DNA of 64,000 bases from Elioraea tepidiphila DSM 17972. GTDB lineage: Bacteria > Pseudomonadota > Alphaproteobacteria > Acetobacterales > Acetobacteraceae. The notes below the pieces were generated by a model. That model saw nothing but the letters and a program-made list of their open reading frames with translations, was not told where the DNA came from and made no database searches. The stretch is taken from positions 119,513 to 183,512 of the forward strand of contig NZ_KB899914.1 in assembly GCF_000378465.1 (NCBI RefSeq), written 5' to 3'. The translations under genes were made by a program, and so were the position numbers. Below are positions 36,893-46,159 of the stretch, in pieces. The first letter of the stretch is position 1; every line of letters begins with the position of its first letter.

Positions 36893-38464
36893 ATGCCCAT
36901 GAGCGCCCGCCTCGGTCTCGGTCCCGTTCTTGCCCTCGCGCTTGGAGCGGCTCCGGCCGCCGCCACCGACCTGCGTTTCGGCATCGCCAACGCCCCCTCG
37001 TCGATGGACCCGCATTTCCACAACCTGCTCGTCAACAACATGACTCTGCAGCACGTGTTCGAGCCGCTGGCCTGGGAGGAGGTCGACGGCCGCATCACGC
37101 CGCGTCTCGCCGAGGGCTGGAAGATCATCGACGCCACGACATGGGAGTTCCGGCTGCGCTCTGACGTGCGGTTCCACGACGGCTCGCCGCTCACCGCTGA
37201 CGACGTCATCTTCACCCTCGCCCGCGTGCCGACCGTGCCGAACAGCCCCGGCCTGTTCGTCACCTTCGTCCGCCCTATCGTCGCCATCGACAGGGTAGAC
37301 GACCACACGGTGCGGTTCCGCACGGCCTCGCCCTATCCGTTCCTGCCCCGGGATCTCACCGCGATCATGATCCTGTCGGAACGCATCCACAGCGGCGCGA
37401 CGACCGCGGATTTCAACTCGGGGCGCGTGATGGTCGGCACCGGCCCCTACCGCTTCCTGCGCTATGAGCCTAACGAGCGCGTCGAGCTTGCCGTCAACCC
37501 GGCCTATCGCAGTGGCCCGGAACCATGGCAGACGGTCAGCATCCGCGCGATCACCCAGGATGGCGCCCGCGGAGCCGCCTTGCTGGCCGGCGACATCGAC
37601 ATCATGGACCGCGTGCCTGGCAGCGACCTCGCGCGATTCCGTGCGGATCCGCGCCTCCGGCTCGCGAGCATTCCTGCCGCGAGCCTCGTGTACATGTTTC
37701 CCGACGGCAATCGACCGGACGTGCCGTTCGTGACCGACAACGCCGGCCGTCCCCTGCCGGCGAATCCGCTCGCGGATGTGCGCGTGCGCCGCGCGCTGGC
37801 GATGAGCATCGATCGAACCGCCTTTGCCGACCGTCTACTGGAGGGTCAGGCGGCGCCGGCGCATCAGCTTCTCGGTCCCATCGTGGAGGGGCACAACCCA
37901 TCCCTGCCGCCCATCCCCTATGACCCCGACGGCGCGCGCCGGCTGCTCGCCGAGGCCGGGTATCCGGACGGATTCACGCTGACGATCCATGGTCCGACGG
38001 GCTTCATCCCGGACGACGGCAAGATGCTCCAGGCGGTCGGCCAATACTTCACCCGCATCGGCGTGCGCACGCGCGTCGAGACGCAGCCGCGCAACGTGTT
38101 CTTTCCCAAGGCCACCGCGCGCGAGTTCTCGATGTTCCTCGGCTCCTGGGTCGGCACACTCGGGGCGAACACGCTGCGCGCCCTGCTGACCACCTACTCG
38201 CCCGAGCGCGGCTGGGGCGCGTTCAACCGCCAGCGCTACTCGAATCCGACGCTCGACTCGCTGATGGATCGAGCCCTTGCCACACTCGACGACGAGACGC
38301 GCAATCGGCTGGTCGCCGAGGCCGAGCGTGTCGCGATGGAGGACATGGCCCTCATCCCCCTCGTCTCAACGCGCAGCACCTGGGCGATGCGCGCCGACAA
38401 GGTCGAGTACACCCCGTCGCCGCTGTCACGCAGCCAGGCCATGCTCGCCCGGCCGGTCAGGTGA
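36893..38464 (+). CDS. Peptide/opine-type ABC receptor (SBP_bac_5)
   Basis: 523 aa periplasmic receptor of the DppA/OppA family. The signal peptide covers about residues 1-23 (ALALGAAPAAA). Then come SMDPHFHNLLVNNMTLQHVFEPL, a family hallmark, and ADDVIFTLARV. It has a GGGAGGAAC ribosome site and two close ATGs (36893 and 36899). No permease or ATPase genes follow. It is convergent with an MlrC-type peptidase, a pairing consistent with peptide uptake and use. Confidence 0.9.
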   Translation: MPMSARLGLGPVLALALGAAPAAATDLRFGIANAPSSMDPHFHNLLVNNMTLQHVFEPLAWEEVDGRITPRLAEGWKIIDATTWEFRLRSDVRFHDGSPLTADDVIFTLARVPTVPNSPGLFVTFVRPIVAIDRVDDHTVRFRTASPYPFLPRDLTAIMILSERIHSGATTADFNSGRVMVGTGPYRFLRYEPNERVELAVNPAYRSGPEPWQTVSIRAITQDGARGAALLAGDIDIMDRVPGSDLARFRADPRLRLASIPAASLVYMFPDGNRPDVPFVTDNAGRPLPANPLADVRVRRALAMSIDRTAFADRLLEGQAAPAHQLLGPIVEGHNPSLPPIPYDPDGARRLLAEAGYPDGFTLTIHGPTGFIPDDGKMLQAVGQYFTRIGVRTRVETQPRNVFFPKATAREFSMFLGSWVGTLGANTLRALLTTYSPERGWGAFNRQRYSNPTLDSLMDRALATLDDETRNRLVAEAERVAMEDMALIPLVSTRSTWAMRADKVEYTPSPLSRSQAMLARPVR

Positions 38465-38470
38465 TTCCGG

Positions 38471-40000
38471 TCATCTGAACCGCACCGCAAGGCCGCGGCC
38501 GCGATCAGAGCGGTCGAAGATCACGGGCGCGATCCGGTCGAGTGTGATCGCGTCGGCCGGCCAGAACGGCCGGCCGTGGGTGTAGGGCAGTTCCGTCGGG
38601 GCGAAGCGCGACATCCCCGGCGTGTCCGCCTGGATCGGCGTCGCATGCCCCTCGAAGGAGAGCTTGAAATGGAAGAACGACTTCGCAACCACGAGGTCCT
38701 GCTCGGCAATGGCGATGCCATTCGACTCGAAGGCCGCGGGATCCTGGGTCAGGCCCGGCTCGCTGGTCAGCAGCACCGAGAGGCCGCCTGACCGAACCAC
38801 CGCGCAGGGACCGAGCCTTGAGGGCTGCCCGCGCATATAGAGCCCCGTGTTGATGAAATTGCCGTCGCCGAGATGGGTGACGGTGCCCGTCAGCGGATAG
38901 GGCCGCATGCCCGGCGTCAGCCTGCCGCCGACCTCGAGCGAGACGGTTGCGCCGATGCCCGCCGCGCGGGCTGCGTTCACCGCCGCCGCATCGGTCAGCG
39001 GCAGCGCCACGCGCAGATCCGCGCCGCGCTCATTCAGCAGCCAGAGCAGCGCGGTGCCGTCGCCTGGCGCGCCGGCGAGCACGTTGTCGCCCTTGTCGCC
39101 CATTACATAGGGCCGGCCCGAGGGCTCTTTCATGACGCGGTCGATCACCGCGTCGAGGTCGGGCCAGGTCATCACGAAGCGCTCGCGCGCTGCCCACATC
39201 CGAGTGGCGATATCGGCCGCGGCGGCCTCCGCGGTCGCGGGGTCGGCGTCGGCAATCGCCAGCACCACCTGGCCCATGCTGGGTGCGTCGATGAAGGAGT
39301 GGTTGTTGAAGATCGAGTAGTCCACCAGCGACGGCGCGCGTGCGAGCCAGGCACGGCCGAGATCGTGCAGCTCGCGCAGCGGCCCGCTCGCGGTCTCGGA
39401 GTTGCCGCGCGACATGAACGGCAGGTGCACATATGCCGTGACAGGCCGGAGCCGGCCGGCCAGCACGTCAAGGGCGAGGCGCGCCGCGCGCTCGCCGGCG
39501 GCCTGGAGATCCGAGTGCGGGTTCTCCTTGCAGGCCGTGACGATATCCGCGGCCGCAAGCATCGCCCGGCTGCAATAGGCATGCAGGTCGAACCCGGCGG
39601 CGATCGGCACCGCGTTGCCGACAGTGCGGCGCAGCGCGGCGAGCAGATCGCCCTCCGGATCGGCGAGACCATCAACCAGCATCGCGCCGTGCAGTGACAG
39701 GCACACGGCGTCTGGCGCCTCCGCCGCAGCCGCGGCGACAATGCGGCCCTTCGCGTCCTCGTAGAAGCCGCGCTCCACCGGCCCGCCGGGCCGCGTCTTC
39801 GCCGAGAGCGTCGGGATGATCTCGGCGCAGGCAGCGTCGAGCGCGCGCGCGATCCCGCCGAGGATGCCCGAGGAGCTGCGCGCCGCTTCCAGCATCGCAG
39901 CACCCTCAAACACGAAGAAATCTTCCGCGCGCGTCAGCGTCGGATTGAAGCAGTGACCCTCGTGGAACAGATGGGCGACGAGGACGCGAGGGCGCGGCAT
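38471..40000 (-). CDS. M81-family metallopeptidase (MlrC-like)
   Basis: 509 aa. The N-terminal domain (RVLVAHLFHEGHCFNPTLT; AVCLSLHGAMLVDGLADPEGD; AAGFDLHAY) supplies metal ligands. The C-terminal domain carries MGDKGDNVLAGAPGDGTALL. Together these are the MlrC/DUF1485 arrangement. MlrC opens or degrades linearised microcystin peptides, but most homologues act on unknown peptides. Cytoplasmic. Convergent with a peptide receptor gene, six bases apart. Confidence 0.9.
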   Translation of the reverse strand: MPRPRVLVAHLFHEGHCFNPTLTRAEDFFVFEGAAMLEAARSSSGILGGIARALDAACAEIIPTLSAKTRPGGPVERGFYEDAKGRIVAAAAAEAPDAVCLSLHGAMLVDGLADPEGDLLAALRRTVGNAVPIAAGFDLHAYCSRAMLAAADIVTACKENPHSDLQAAGERAARLALDVLAGRLRPVTAYVHLPFMSRGNSETASGPLRELHDLGRAWLARAPSLVDYSIFNNHSFIDAPSMGQVVLAIADADPATAEAAAADIATRMWAARERFVMTWPDLDAVIDRVMKEPSGRPYVMGDKGDNVLAGAPGDGTALLWLLNERGADLRVALPLTDAAAVNAARAAGIGATVSLEVGGRLTPGMRPYPLTGTVTHLGDGNFINTGLYMRGQPSRLGPCAVVRSGGLSVLLTSEPGLTQDPAAFESNGIAIAEQDLVVAKSFFHFKLSFEGHATPIQADTPGMSRFAPTELPYTHGRPFWPADAITLDRIAPVIFDRSDRGRGLAVRFR

Positions 40001-40061
40001 GAGGGGCTCCGTTGCGGTTCGATCCGCAACGGTAGCAGCCCCGCCGCGCCCTGCCAGGGCC

Positions 40062-41705
40062 TCAGCGCGGCTCGTCCATCAGCCCCTTCACGATCGAGAC
40101 GCAGGCGAGCAGCAGCACGATCGTGAACGGAAAACCGGTCGAGACCGCCATCGCCTGCAAGGCCGCGAGCCCCCCGCCGAGCAACAGCGCGATCGCAACG
40201 AGGCCCTCGAAGCTGCACCAGAACACGCGCTGGCTCTTCGGCGCATCCACCTTGCCGCCGGCGGTGATGGTGTCGATCACCAGGCTGCCGGAGTCCGACG
40301 AGGTGATGAAGAACACCACCACCAGCACGATGCCGACCAACGACGTGATCGCGGTCAGCGGCAGGTGCTGGAGCATCGCGAACAGCTTCAGTTCCAGCGG
40401 CGCGTCGGCCGCGGCCGTGATTCCCTGGTCCACGATCTGGCTGATCGCGGTGCCGCCGAAGGCGGTCATCCAGAACACCGAGACGAGCGAGGGAATCAGC
40501 AGCACGGCGATGATGAACTCGCGCACGCTGCGGCCGCGGCTGACGCGGGCGATGAACATCCCGACGAAGGGCGACCAGGAGATCCACCAGGCCCAGTAGA
40601 ACGCGGTCCAGCCCTGGCGGAAATTGTCGTCGTCGCGCCCGAACGGCATGGAGAGCGCGACGAGTTCCGACGCGTATGCCGCCAGATTGGTGAAAAACCC
40701 GGCGAGGATCGCGAGCGTCGGCCCGGTGACCACCACGAACAGCACCAGCGCCGCGGCGAGCATCATGTTCAGCTCGGAGAGCTTCTTCACGCCCCCCTCG
40801 ATGCCGCGCAGCACCGAGCCGATCGCGACCAGCGTGATCGCGACGATCAGGATCACCTTGGTCGCGTCGCCATCGGGGATGCCGAACAGGAAGGCGAGCC
40901 CGGCACTGGCCTGCTGCGCGCCGAGCCCGAGCGAGGTCGCGAGCCCGAACAGCGTGGCGAACACGGCGAGGACGTCGATCACGTGTCCCGGCCAACCCCA
41001 GACCCGCTCGCCCAGCACGGGATAGAACGCCGAGCGCATGGTGAGCGGCAGGCCCTTGTTGTAGGCGAAGATCGCGAGCGCGAGGCCGACGACCGCGTAG
41101 ATCGCCCAGGGGTGCAGGCCCCAATGGAAGATCGTCGCCGCCATCCCCAGCGCGCGCGCCGCCCCGGCGTCTGCCGCGGCAGCGCCGAGCGGCGCCCAGT
41201 CGGTGCGCACGCCGTTCTCGATCGCCACGCCGCCGAACGCGCTTTCGTAGTGCGAGATCGGCTCTGAGACGCCGAAGAACACGAGCCCGATTCCCATGCC
41301 GGCGGCGAACAGCATCGCGAACCAGCTCGCGTAGCCGTAATCGGGCGTCGCCTCGGTGCCGCCGATCCGCACCCGCCCGAGCGGCGAGACGATCAGCGCG
41401 AGGCAAAGCAGCACGAACACATTGGCCGCGGAGAGGAAGAACCAGTCGAGGGAAGCCACCAGCCAGTCGCGCAACCCGGTGAAGAGCGGGCCGACCTCGG
41501 ACTGGAACGCGAGGGTGAGGAAGGTGAAGGCGACCACGGTGAGCCCCGAGATCGCGAAGACCGGATTGTGGATGTCGAGGTCGAAGGGCCCGAGCTTCGG
41601 GGTGACGTTGTCCTGGCCGATCGCGTAGTCGGTCTCGATCGGTGTCGCGTCCCCCTCGGGCGGGGGCAGGCCGGTGTCGGTCGGGCGTTCGGCTGCCTCG
41701 GTCAT
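40062..41705 (-). CDS. BCCT-family betaine/choline/carnitine transporter
   Basis: 547 aa with about 12 transmembrane helices. Hallmarks are AGMGIGLVFFGVSEP (substrate/Na+-site glycine stretch of the Na+-coupled BetP type) and the TM8 aromatic box WAWWISWSPFVGMFIARVSRG. The start at 41705 is chosen because the upstream extension is Arg/Ser-rich and lacks coding character. It takes up compatible solutes such as glycine betaine or choline, so it is likely osmoregulated. It faces a nested inverted repeat in the divergent region. Confidence 0.93.
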   Translation of the reverse strand: MTEAAERPTDTGLPPPEGDATPIETDYAIGQDNVTPKLGPFDLDIHNPVFAISGLTVVAFTFLTLAFQSEVGPLFTGLRDWLVASLDWFFLSAANVFVLLCLALIVSPLGRVRIGGTEATPDYGYASWFAMLFAAGMGIGLVFFGVSEPISHYESAFGGVAIENGVRTDWAPLGAAAADAGAARALGMAATIFHWGLHPWAIYAVVGLALAIFAYNKGLPLTMRSAFYPVLGERVWGWPGHVIDVLAVFATLFGLATSLGLGAQQASAGLAFLFGIPDGDATKVILIVAITLVAIGSVLRGIEGGVKKLSELNMMLAAALVLFVVVTGPTLAILAGFFTNLAAYASELVALSMPFGRDDDNFRQGWTAFYWAWWISWSPFVGMFIARVSRGRSVREFIIAVLLIPSLVSVFWMTAFGGTAISQIVDQGITAAADAPLELKLFAMLQHLPLTAITSLVGIVLVVVFFITSSDSGSLVIDTITAGGKVDAPKSQRVFWCSFEGLVAIALLLGGGLAALQAMAVSTGFPFTIVLLLACVSIVKGLMDEPR

Positions 41706-41795
41706 TGCGGTGCTCCTTGGCACGGTCCGCCGCATCCGGACTGGCGGAAGAAATTCCGGCCGAAGGATCGGGTCAGCGGCGGCGTCGTTTGATGT

Positions 41796-41846
41796 GGACA
41801 ACAGTATCCACCCCCGACGCGACAGTGTCGGGTTCACATGTTGTCC
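41796..41846. promoter_or_regulatory. Nested inverted repeats in BCCT/MFS divergent region
   Basis: The outer arms are GGACAACA (41796-41803) and TGTTGTCC (41839-41846). The inner arms are CCCGAC (41813-41818) and GTCGGG (41827-41832). They lie about 90 bp upstream of the BCCT start in a locally AT-richer segment. The remaining spacer (41847-42103) has no gene I can support. It could bind a regulator of the osmolyte transporter or form a cruciform. Confidence 0.4.
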
Positions 41847-42103
41847 TCGTCATGGCCATCCACCGGACATTCGAGCCGGATGGATTGTGCCGCGACTATA
41901 GTCTCAATGTCTTGGAATTGGAACCCCTGCCGAGTTTGATTTTCACCTCCTGGGTCGTGGAAAGTCCTGTGCGGCGGCGCATCGATACGGCCGGTTCCGA
42001 TCGTGCGGATCGACCGGTCGCGGAGGTCATGGGGTCGCGCGCCCCTCCCCTGCCGCGCCCGCCCTTGTGCGCCGTCCGGGCCGGGGCGACAGTCGCGCCG
42101 CCC

Positions 42104-43393
42104 ATGCAACTCCGCGCCCCCGCGGGACTCCGCTCCCTTGGCCGAACCCTGAGCCGCCGCAATGGCCGCGTGTTCTATGCGGGCAGCCTGCTGGCCTGGA
42201 CGGGGATGTGGATCCAGCGCATCGCCGTGGGCTGGCTTGCCTGGGAGCTCACCACCTCCCCGTTCTGGCTCGGGCTCGTGGTGTTCTGCGACCTCGCCCC
42301 GGCGGTGGTGGCCGCACCGATCGCCGGCGCGGTCGCCGATCGCACCGACCGTGTCCGCCTGACCATGGCGGCGCAGAGCGTGACCGCCTTGCAGTCGCTG
42401 ACGCTCGGCCTGCTGGTGCTGACGAACCTGATCACGATCGAGCTCCTGCTGGCGCTCGAACTCGTGGTCGGGGTCTCCAACTCCTTCACCCAGCCCGCAC
42501 GCCAGACCCTGATCCCGGCGCTGGTGCCACGCGAGGACCTGCCGGCCGCGGTCGCGCTCAACTCGCTCACCTTCAACGTGGCGCGCTTCACCGGCCCCGC
42601 GATCTCCGGCGCGATCATCGTCTGGGCCGGGGTGGCGCCGGCGATCCTGGTGAACTGCGCCTCCTATCTGATCGCCTCGCTGTCGCTGCTGCTGCTCCAG
42701 ATCGCGCCGTCCGAACGGATCGGCCACGCGCCGACGCGCAGCCTGCGCGCCGAGACGCTGGACGGGTTCCGCTACGCCGCGCGCCACCGCGGCATCGGGC
42801 CGCTGCTGCTGTTCGCCGCGCTGATGGGCGTGTTCGCGCGGCCCTTCCTCGAACTCCTGCCCGCCTTCGCCGATGCGGTGTTCCAGCGCGGCGCGCCGGG
42901 ACTCGCGATGCTGGCCTCGGTCACCGGCGCGGGCGCGCTGATCGCCGGCACCCTGCTGGCGGCGCGCGGCGGCACGCGGGGCCTCACGCTGATCGGCATC
43001 GGCGCGGGGTTCGTCATGGCGATCGGCGGGTTCCTATTCGTCGCCACCTCGATCTTCGCGATCGGGCTGGTCGGCGCGGCCATTGCGGCGGCGGCACAGA
43101 TCGTGCACGGGGTGGCGATCCAGACCCTGGTGCAGGGGGCGGCCGACCGGGCGATGCGCGGTCGGGTGCTGTCGCTCTGGGGGTTGATCATCCGCGCCTG
43201 CCCGGCGATCGGCGCGCTCGGCCTCGGCGCGCTCGCCGAGGCGATCGGGCTCCGTCTCGCGGTGGCCTGCGCCTCGGCGTTCTGTCTGCCGGTGTGGTGG
43301 TGGGGCATGCGGCGCCAGCGCCGCGTCGCTGTTGTCATGGAGCGGGGGATCGGCCCGAAGCCGCCTCCGCCTGCGGAGAAGGGAGGGATCTGA
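42104..43393 (+). CDS. MFS exporter (EntS/MFS_3-like)
   Basis: 429 aa, 12 predicted transmembrane helices. It resembles the EntS/MFS_3 group: GVSNSFTQPARQTLIPALVPREDLPAAVALNS is split across TM4-TM5 and is highly characteristic, and GAVADRTDRVRL is the A-like motif. It is a probable drug or siderophore-type exporter. The frame is open much further upstream, but ATG 42104 fits the start of the first helix. Its stop overlaps the next gene's ATG (TGATG). Confidence 0.9.
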   Translation: MQLRAPAGLRSLGRTLSRRNGRVFYAGSLLAWTGMWIQRIAVGWLAWELTTSPFWLGLVVFCDLAPAVVAAPIAGAVADRTDRVRLTMAAQSVTALQSLTLGLLVLTNLITIELLLALELVVGVSNSFTQPARQTLIPALVPREDLPAAVALNSLTFNVARFTGPAISGAIIVWAGVAPAILVNCASYLIASLSLLLLQIAPSERIGHAPTRSLRAETLDGFRYAARHRGIGPLLLFAALMGVFARPFLELLPAFADAVFQRGAPGLAMLASVTGAGALIAGTLLAARGGTRGLTLIGIGAGFVMAIGGFLFVATSIFAIGLVGAAIAAAAQIVHGVAIQTLVQGAADRAMRGRVLSLWGLIIRACPAIGALGLGALAEAIGLRLAVACASAFCLPVWWWGMRRQRRVAVVMERGIGPKPPPPAEKGGI

Positions 43394-44367
43394 TGATCGA
43401 CGCCGCGATCGTGGGCATGGGCCGCTGGGGCCGGGTGCTGGTGGAGAGCGTGCAGGGCAAGTCCGAGGCGATCCGCTTCGTCGCCGGCTGCACCCGCAGC
43501 CCCGACAAGGCCGCCGACTGGGCCAAGGCGCAGGGCATCCGGATGCTGGACAGCTACCAGGCGGTGCTCGCCGACCCGGCGGTGAAGGCCGTGGTGCTGG
43601 CCACGCCTCATTCCCAGCACGCCGAGCAGGTGATCGCCGCCGCCGCTGGCGGCAAGCAGATCTTCATCGAGAAACCCTTCACCCTGACCAAGGCCTCCGC
43701 CGAGCAGGCGGTCGCCGCCGTGCGCAAGGCCGGCGTGGTGATGGCGCTCGGCCACAACCGCCGCTTCCAGCCTGCCGTCGCGCGGCTGAAGCAGATGATC
43801 GCCGAGGGTGCGTTGGGCACGCTCTGCCACATCGAGGGCAACATCTCCGGCCCCGGCGCGCTCGCCTACAAGCCGGGGATGTGGCGGGCCGATCCGTCCG
43901 AGAGTCCGGCGGGTGGGCTCGCCGGCATGGGCATCCACATGCTCGACATGTTCCAGAACCTGTGCGGGCCCATGGCCGAGGTGTCTGTGGTGAGCCACGC
44001 CCGTGTGGCGACCAACGGGCTCGACGACACCACCGCCGCACTGGTCCGATTCCGCAACGGCATGACCGGCAGCCTGACCACGCTCGCCGCCGTGCCGCGG
44101 CTCTGGCGCGTGCAGGTCTTCGGCTCCGCCGCCTGGGTGGAGATGTGGGGCACCGACAAGCTGGTGGTCGGCCGCGAGGGCCAGAAGCACGAACACATCA
44201 CGTTCGAGCCGGCCAATGTCGAGCGCGCCGAGCTCGAGGCCTTCGCCGCCGCCTGCGCGGGCGGGTCGGCCTATCCGCTGACGCTGGAGGAGGCGGTGCA
44301 CTCGGCGGCGATGTTCGAGGCGGTGGCGAAGGGCGCGCGCGAGCGCGGCTGGATCGCCGTGCCGTGA
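43393..44367 (+). CDS. Gfo/Idh/MocA-family oxidoreductase
   Basis: 324 aa. The N-terminal Rossmann fold is AIVGMGRWGRVLVESV. The family motif FIEKPFTLT supplies the catalytic Lys, and GIHMLDMFQNL the C-terminal domain active-site His/Asp. It is a dehydrogenase of sugars, inositols or related polyols using NAD(P). It starts within the stop of the MFS gene, so the exporter and enzyme are coupled; the substrate and the exported compound might be related. Confidence 0.92.
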   Translation: MIDAAIVGMGRWGRVLVESVQGKSEAIRFVAGCTRSPDKAADWAKAQGIRMLDSYQAVLADPAVKAVVLATPHSQHAEQVIAAAAGGKQIFIEKPFTLTKASAEQAVAAVRKAGVVMALGHNRRFQPAVARLKQMIAEGALGTLCHIEGNISGPGALAYKPGMWRADPSESPAGGLAGMGIHMLDMFQNLCGPMAEVSVVSHARVATNGLDDTTAALVRFRNGMTGSLTTLAAVPRLWRVQVFGSAAWVEMWGTDKLVVGREGQKHEHITFEPANVERAELEAFAAACAGGSAYPLTLEEAVHSAAMFEAVAKGARERGWIAVP

Positions 44368-44405
44368 CGTGCCGGCGGCGGCCGCATCGGGCTAGACTTG
44401 CGGGC

Positions 44406-44690
44406 ATGAGTACCCGCCGCTCCCTGCTTGGCCTGTTCGCCACCGCCGCGGTCGCCGCGCCCGCGCGCGCCTTCCGTGTCGAGCCGCTCGACGCACCGGC
44501 CGCCGCGGACTGGTCGGCCAATGCGGCCTGTGCGCGCTCGACGATCCACGACGAGCTCCGCGCCGAGATCGCCGCGCTGCTCGAGGGCCGCGAGCCCTCG
44601 CCCGAGGTGGCGGAAGCGGTCGAGCGGCTGTCGGTCTGCCCGTTCTGCCGCTGCGTCGTCACCGCCGCGCCCGAGCTGCCGCGCTTCTGA
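44406..44690 (+). CDS. Small exported CxxC protein
   Basis: 94 aa. An N-terminal Tat-like signal (STRRSLLGLFATAAVAAPARA) and a C-terminal VCPFCRCVVTA with a CPFC pair plus Cys give a small exported protein with possible redox or metal-binding activity. I recognise no family. It follows the oxidoreductase by 38 bp in the same direction. Confidence 0.6.
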   Translation: MSTRRSLLGLFATAAVAAPARAFRVEPLDAPAAADWSANAACARSTIHDELRAEIAALLEGREPSPEVAEAVERLSVCPFCRCVVTAAPELPRF

Positions 44691-44763
44691 CGCCCCGGTT
44701 GCCCGCCCGGACGCGGGCTCTACACTCCGCGCCGTTCCATCAACCAACCAGGGGAGAAGGCGC

Positions 44764-45114
44764 ATGAGCCGGATCGACCGCGTGAACTCGGGCAAGATCT
44801 ACTCGGATGCCGTCGAATACCACGGCTTCGTGTTCCTGCGCGGCGTGACCGCCAGGGACACGTCGAAGGACATCAAGGGCCAGACGAAGGACGTGCTCGA
44901 CCAGATCGATGCCCTGCTCGAGGAGCGCGGCACCGACAAGACCCGGCTGCTGTCGGCCCAGATCTGGCTCTCCGACATCAAGCTGCGCGACGCGATGAAC
45001 GAGGTCTGGACCCCCTGGCTGCCGCCGGGCATGGCGCCGGCGCGCGCCTGCGTCGAATCGAAGCTGGCCGCACCGAACATGCTGGTCGAGATCATGGTGG
45101 TCGCCTGCAAGTAG
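44764..45114 (+). CDS. RidA-family protein
   Basis: 116 aa trimeric RidA/YjgF/UK114-type protein (IDRVNSGKIYSDAVEYHGFVF; ARACVESKLAAPNMLVEIMV). The Arg in PARACVES matches the carboxylate-binding Arg of the active subfamily that deaminates enamines/imines. A GGGGAGAAGG ribosome site precedes the ATG. It is followed by a strong intrinsic terminator. Confidence 0.92.
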   Translation: MSRIDRVNSGKIYSDAVEYHGFVFLRGVTARDTSKDIKGQTKDVLDQIDALLEERGTDKTRLLSAQIWLSDIKLRDAMNEVWTPWLPPGMAPARACVESKLAAPNMLVEIMVVACK

Positions 45115-45138
45115 CCGCCCTTCCGCGGCGCCACGCAG

Positions 45139-45166
45139 CCCCCGCCGGCCTCCGGCGGGGGTTTTT
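45139..45166 (+). terminator. Intrinsic terminator after ridA-like gene
   Basis: Perfect 10-bp GC stem, 45139-45148 paired with 45152-45161, with the 3-base loop CCT, followed directly by TTTTT (45162-45166). It closes the RidA-like transcription unit. Confidence 0.9.
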
Positions 45167-45187
45167 CGTTGCGAGTCGCCAAGTGGG

Positions 45188-45257
45188 CGAAACACAACGA
45201 AACACGGCGTTATAGGAAATCAATCTTATTTCAGTCGTGTGTCCACAGCCGAAACAC
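45188..45257. repeat. Phased CGAAACAC repeats upstream of CHAP gene
   Basis: CGAAACAC occurs exactly at 45188-45195, 45198-45205 (10 bp apart, one helical turn) and 45250-45257 (52 bp later). The surrounding 45170-45290 segment is AT-richer than the genome. It lies between the RidA terminator and the CHAP gene start (45365), so it is probably promoter or operator DNA for the CHAP gene. Confidence 0.45.
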
Positions 45258-45364
45258 GGGAAACAATGGGGCAATACAGTGGCACGCGCCGCAGACGGTT
45301 GCCTGATCCGCCCGCACACGGCCTTCTCTCCGCCGCTTCGCTATAACTCGGGAGAAGATCAGCC

Positions 45365-46159
45365 ATGCGCGTGGATCGTTGCGGCCTCCGGGGCGTTCTT
45401 GTGCTCGCCTCCCTGCTCATCGCAACGGTCCCGATCTCGAGTGCGGATGCCCAGGCCAACCGCCAGCAGGTGGCCCGCGCTGCGCCCAGCATCGGGCTGC
45501 AATGCGTCCCCTTCGCCCGTCACCTCTCCGGCATCGACATCGTCGGCAATGCCCGCACCTGGTGGGCCCAGGCCGAAGGCCGCTACGAGCGCGGCAGCCA
45601 GCCCGAGGTCGGCTCCGTGCTGAACTTCAAGCCCTCCGGCGCCATGCGGCTCGGCCACGTCTCGGTGGTGAGCCAGATCGTCTCGCCGCGGGAGATCCTG
45701 GTCGATCATGCCAATTGGCCCGGGCCCGGCGTGCCCAAGGGTCGGGTCGCCCGCAACGTCTCGGTGATCGACGTCTCACCCGACAATGACTGGACCTCGG
45801 TGCGTGTCGAGATTCATGGCCGCGGTTCCGGCTACGGCCGCATCTACCCGACCTGGGGCTTCATCTATCCGCGCGCGGCGTCGCAGACCGTGCTGGCCGC
45901 GACGCCCTCGTCCGACCTCTCGCCGGCGGTCGCACGCGTGAACGCCCGGGCCGCCGCCGCCGCCGCCCGGCCGCCCGCCTATGTCGGCCAGCCCGGCGCG
46001 GGGCTGGAAGCCAACGAGCTGGTCGAGCTCGCCGAGGCCACCAGCGCACCGGCGCCGGCTCCCCGTGCCGCCGCGCCGGTCGTCGAGCGTCAGGCCATGG
46101 CGCGCGACTTCGGCGATGACACCCTGATGTGGGGCGCGCCGCACCGCTCGCTGCGCTGA
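45365..46159 (+). CDS. Exported CHAP-domain peptidoglycan hydrolase
   Basis: 264 aa. A signal peptide (residues 1-29, ending in SADA) leads to a CHAP amidase/endopeptidase domain with catalytic Cys in GLQCVPFARHLSGID, His in LGHVSVVSQI and an Asp/Asn in DHANWPG. After this comes an Ala/Pro-rich disordered tail. It is paralogous to the lipoprotein at 59910-60482 over the CHAP domain (CVPFAR, SGID, TWW, GRY, PREILV, HANW shared). It cuts peptide cross-links or amide bonds in the wall. The stop codon abuts a hairpin repeat. Confidence 0.88.
   Translation: MRVDRCGLRGVLVLASLLIATVPISSADAQANRQQVARAAPSIGLQCVPFARHLSGIDIVGNARTWWAQAEGRYERGSQPEVGSVLNFKPSGAMRLGHVSVVSQIVSPREILVDHANWPGPGVPKGRVARNVSVIDVSPDNDWTSVRVEIHGRGSGYGRIYPTWGFIYPRAASQTVLAATPSSDLSPAVARVNARAAAAAARPPAYVGQPGAGLEANELVELAEATSAPAPAPRAAAPVVERQAMARDFGDDTLMWGAPHRSLR

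Noticed and set aside
45237..45248. DnaA-box-like GTGTCCACA near the CHAP gene
   Set aside because: It has one mismatch to TTRTNCACA, stands alone and is not near a replication or cell-cycle gene.
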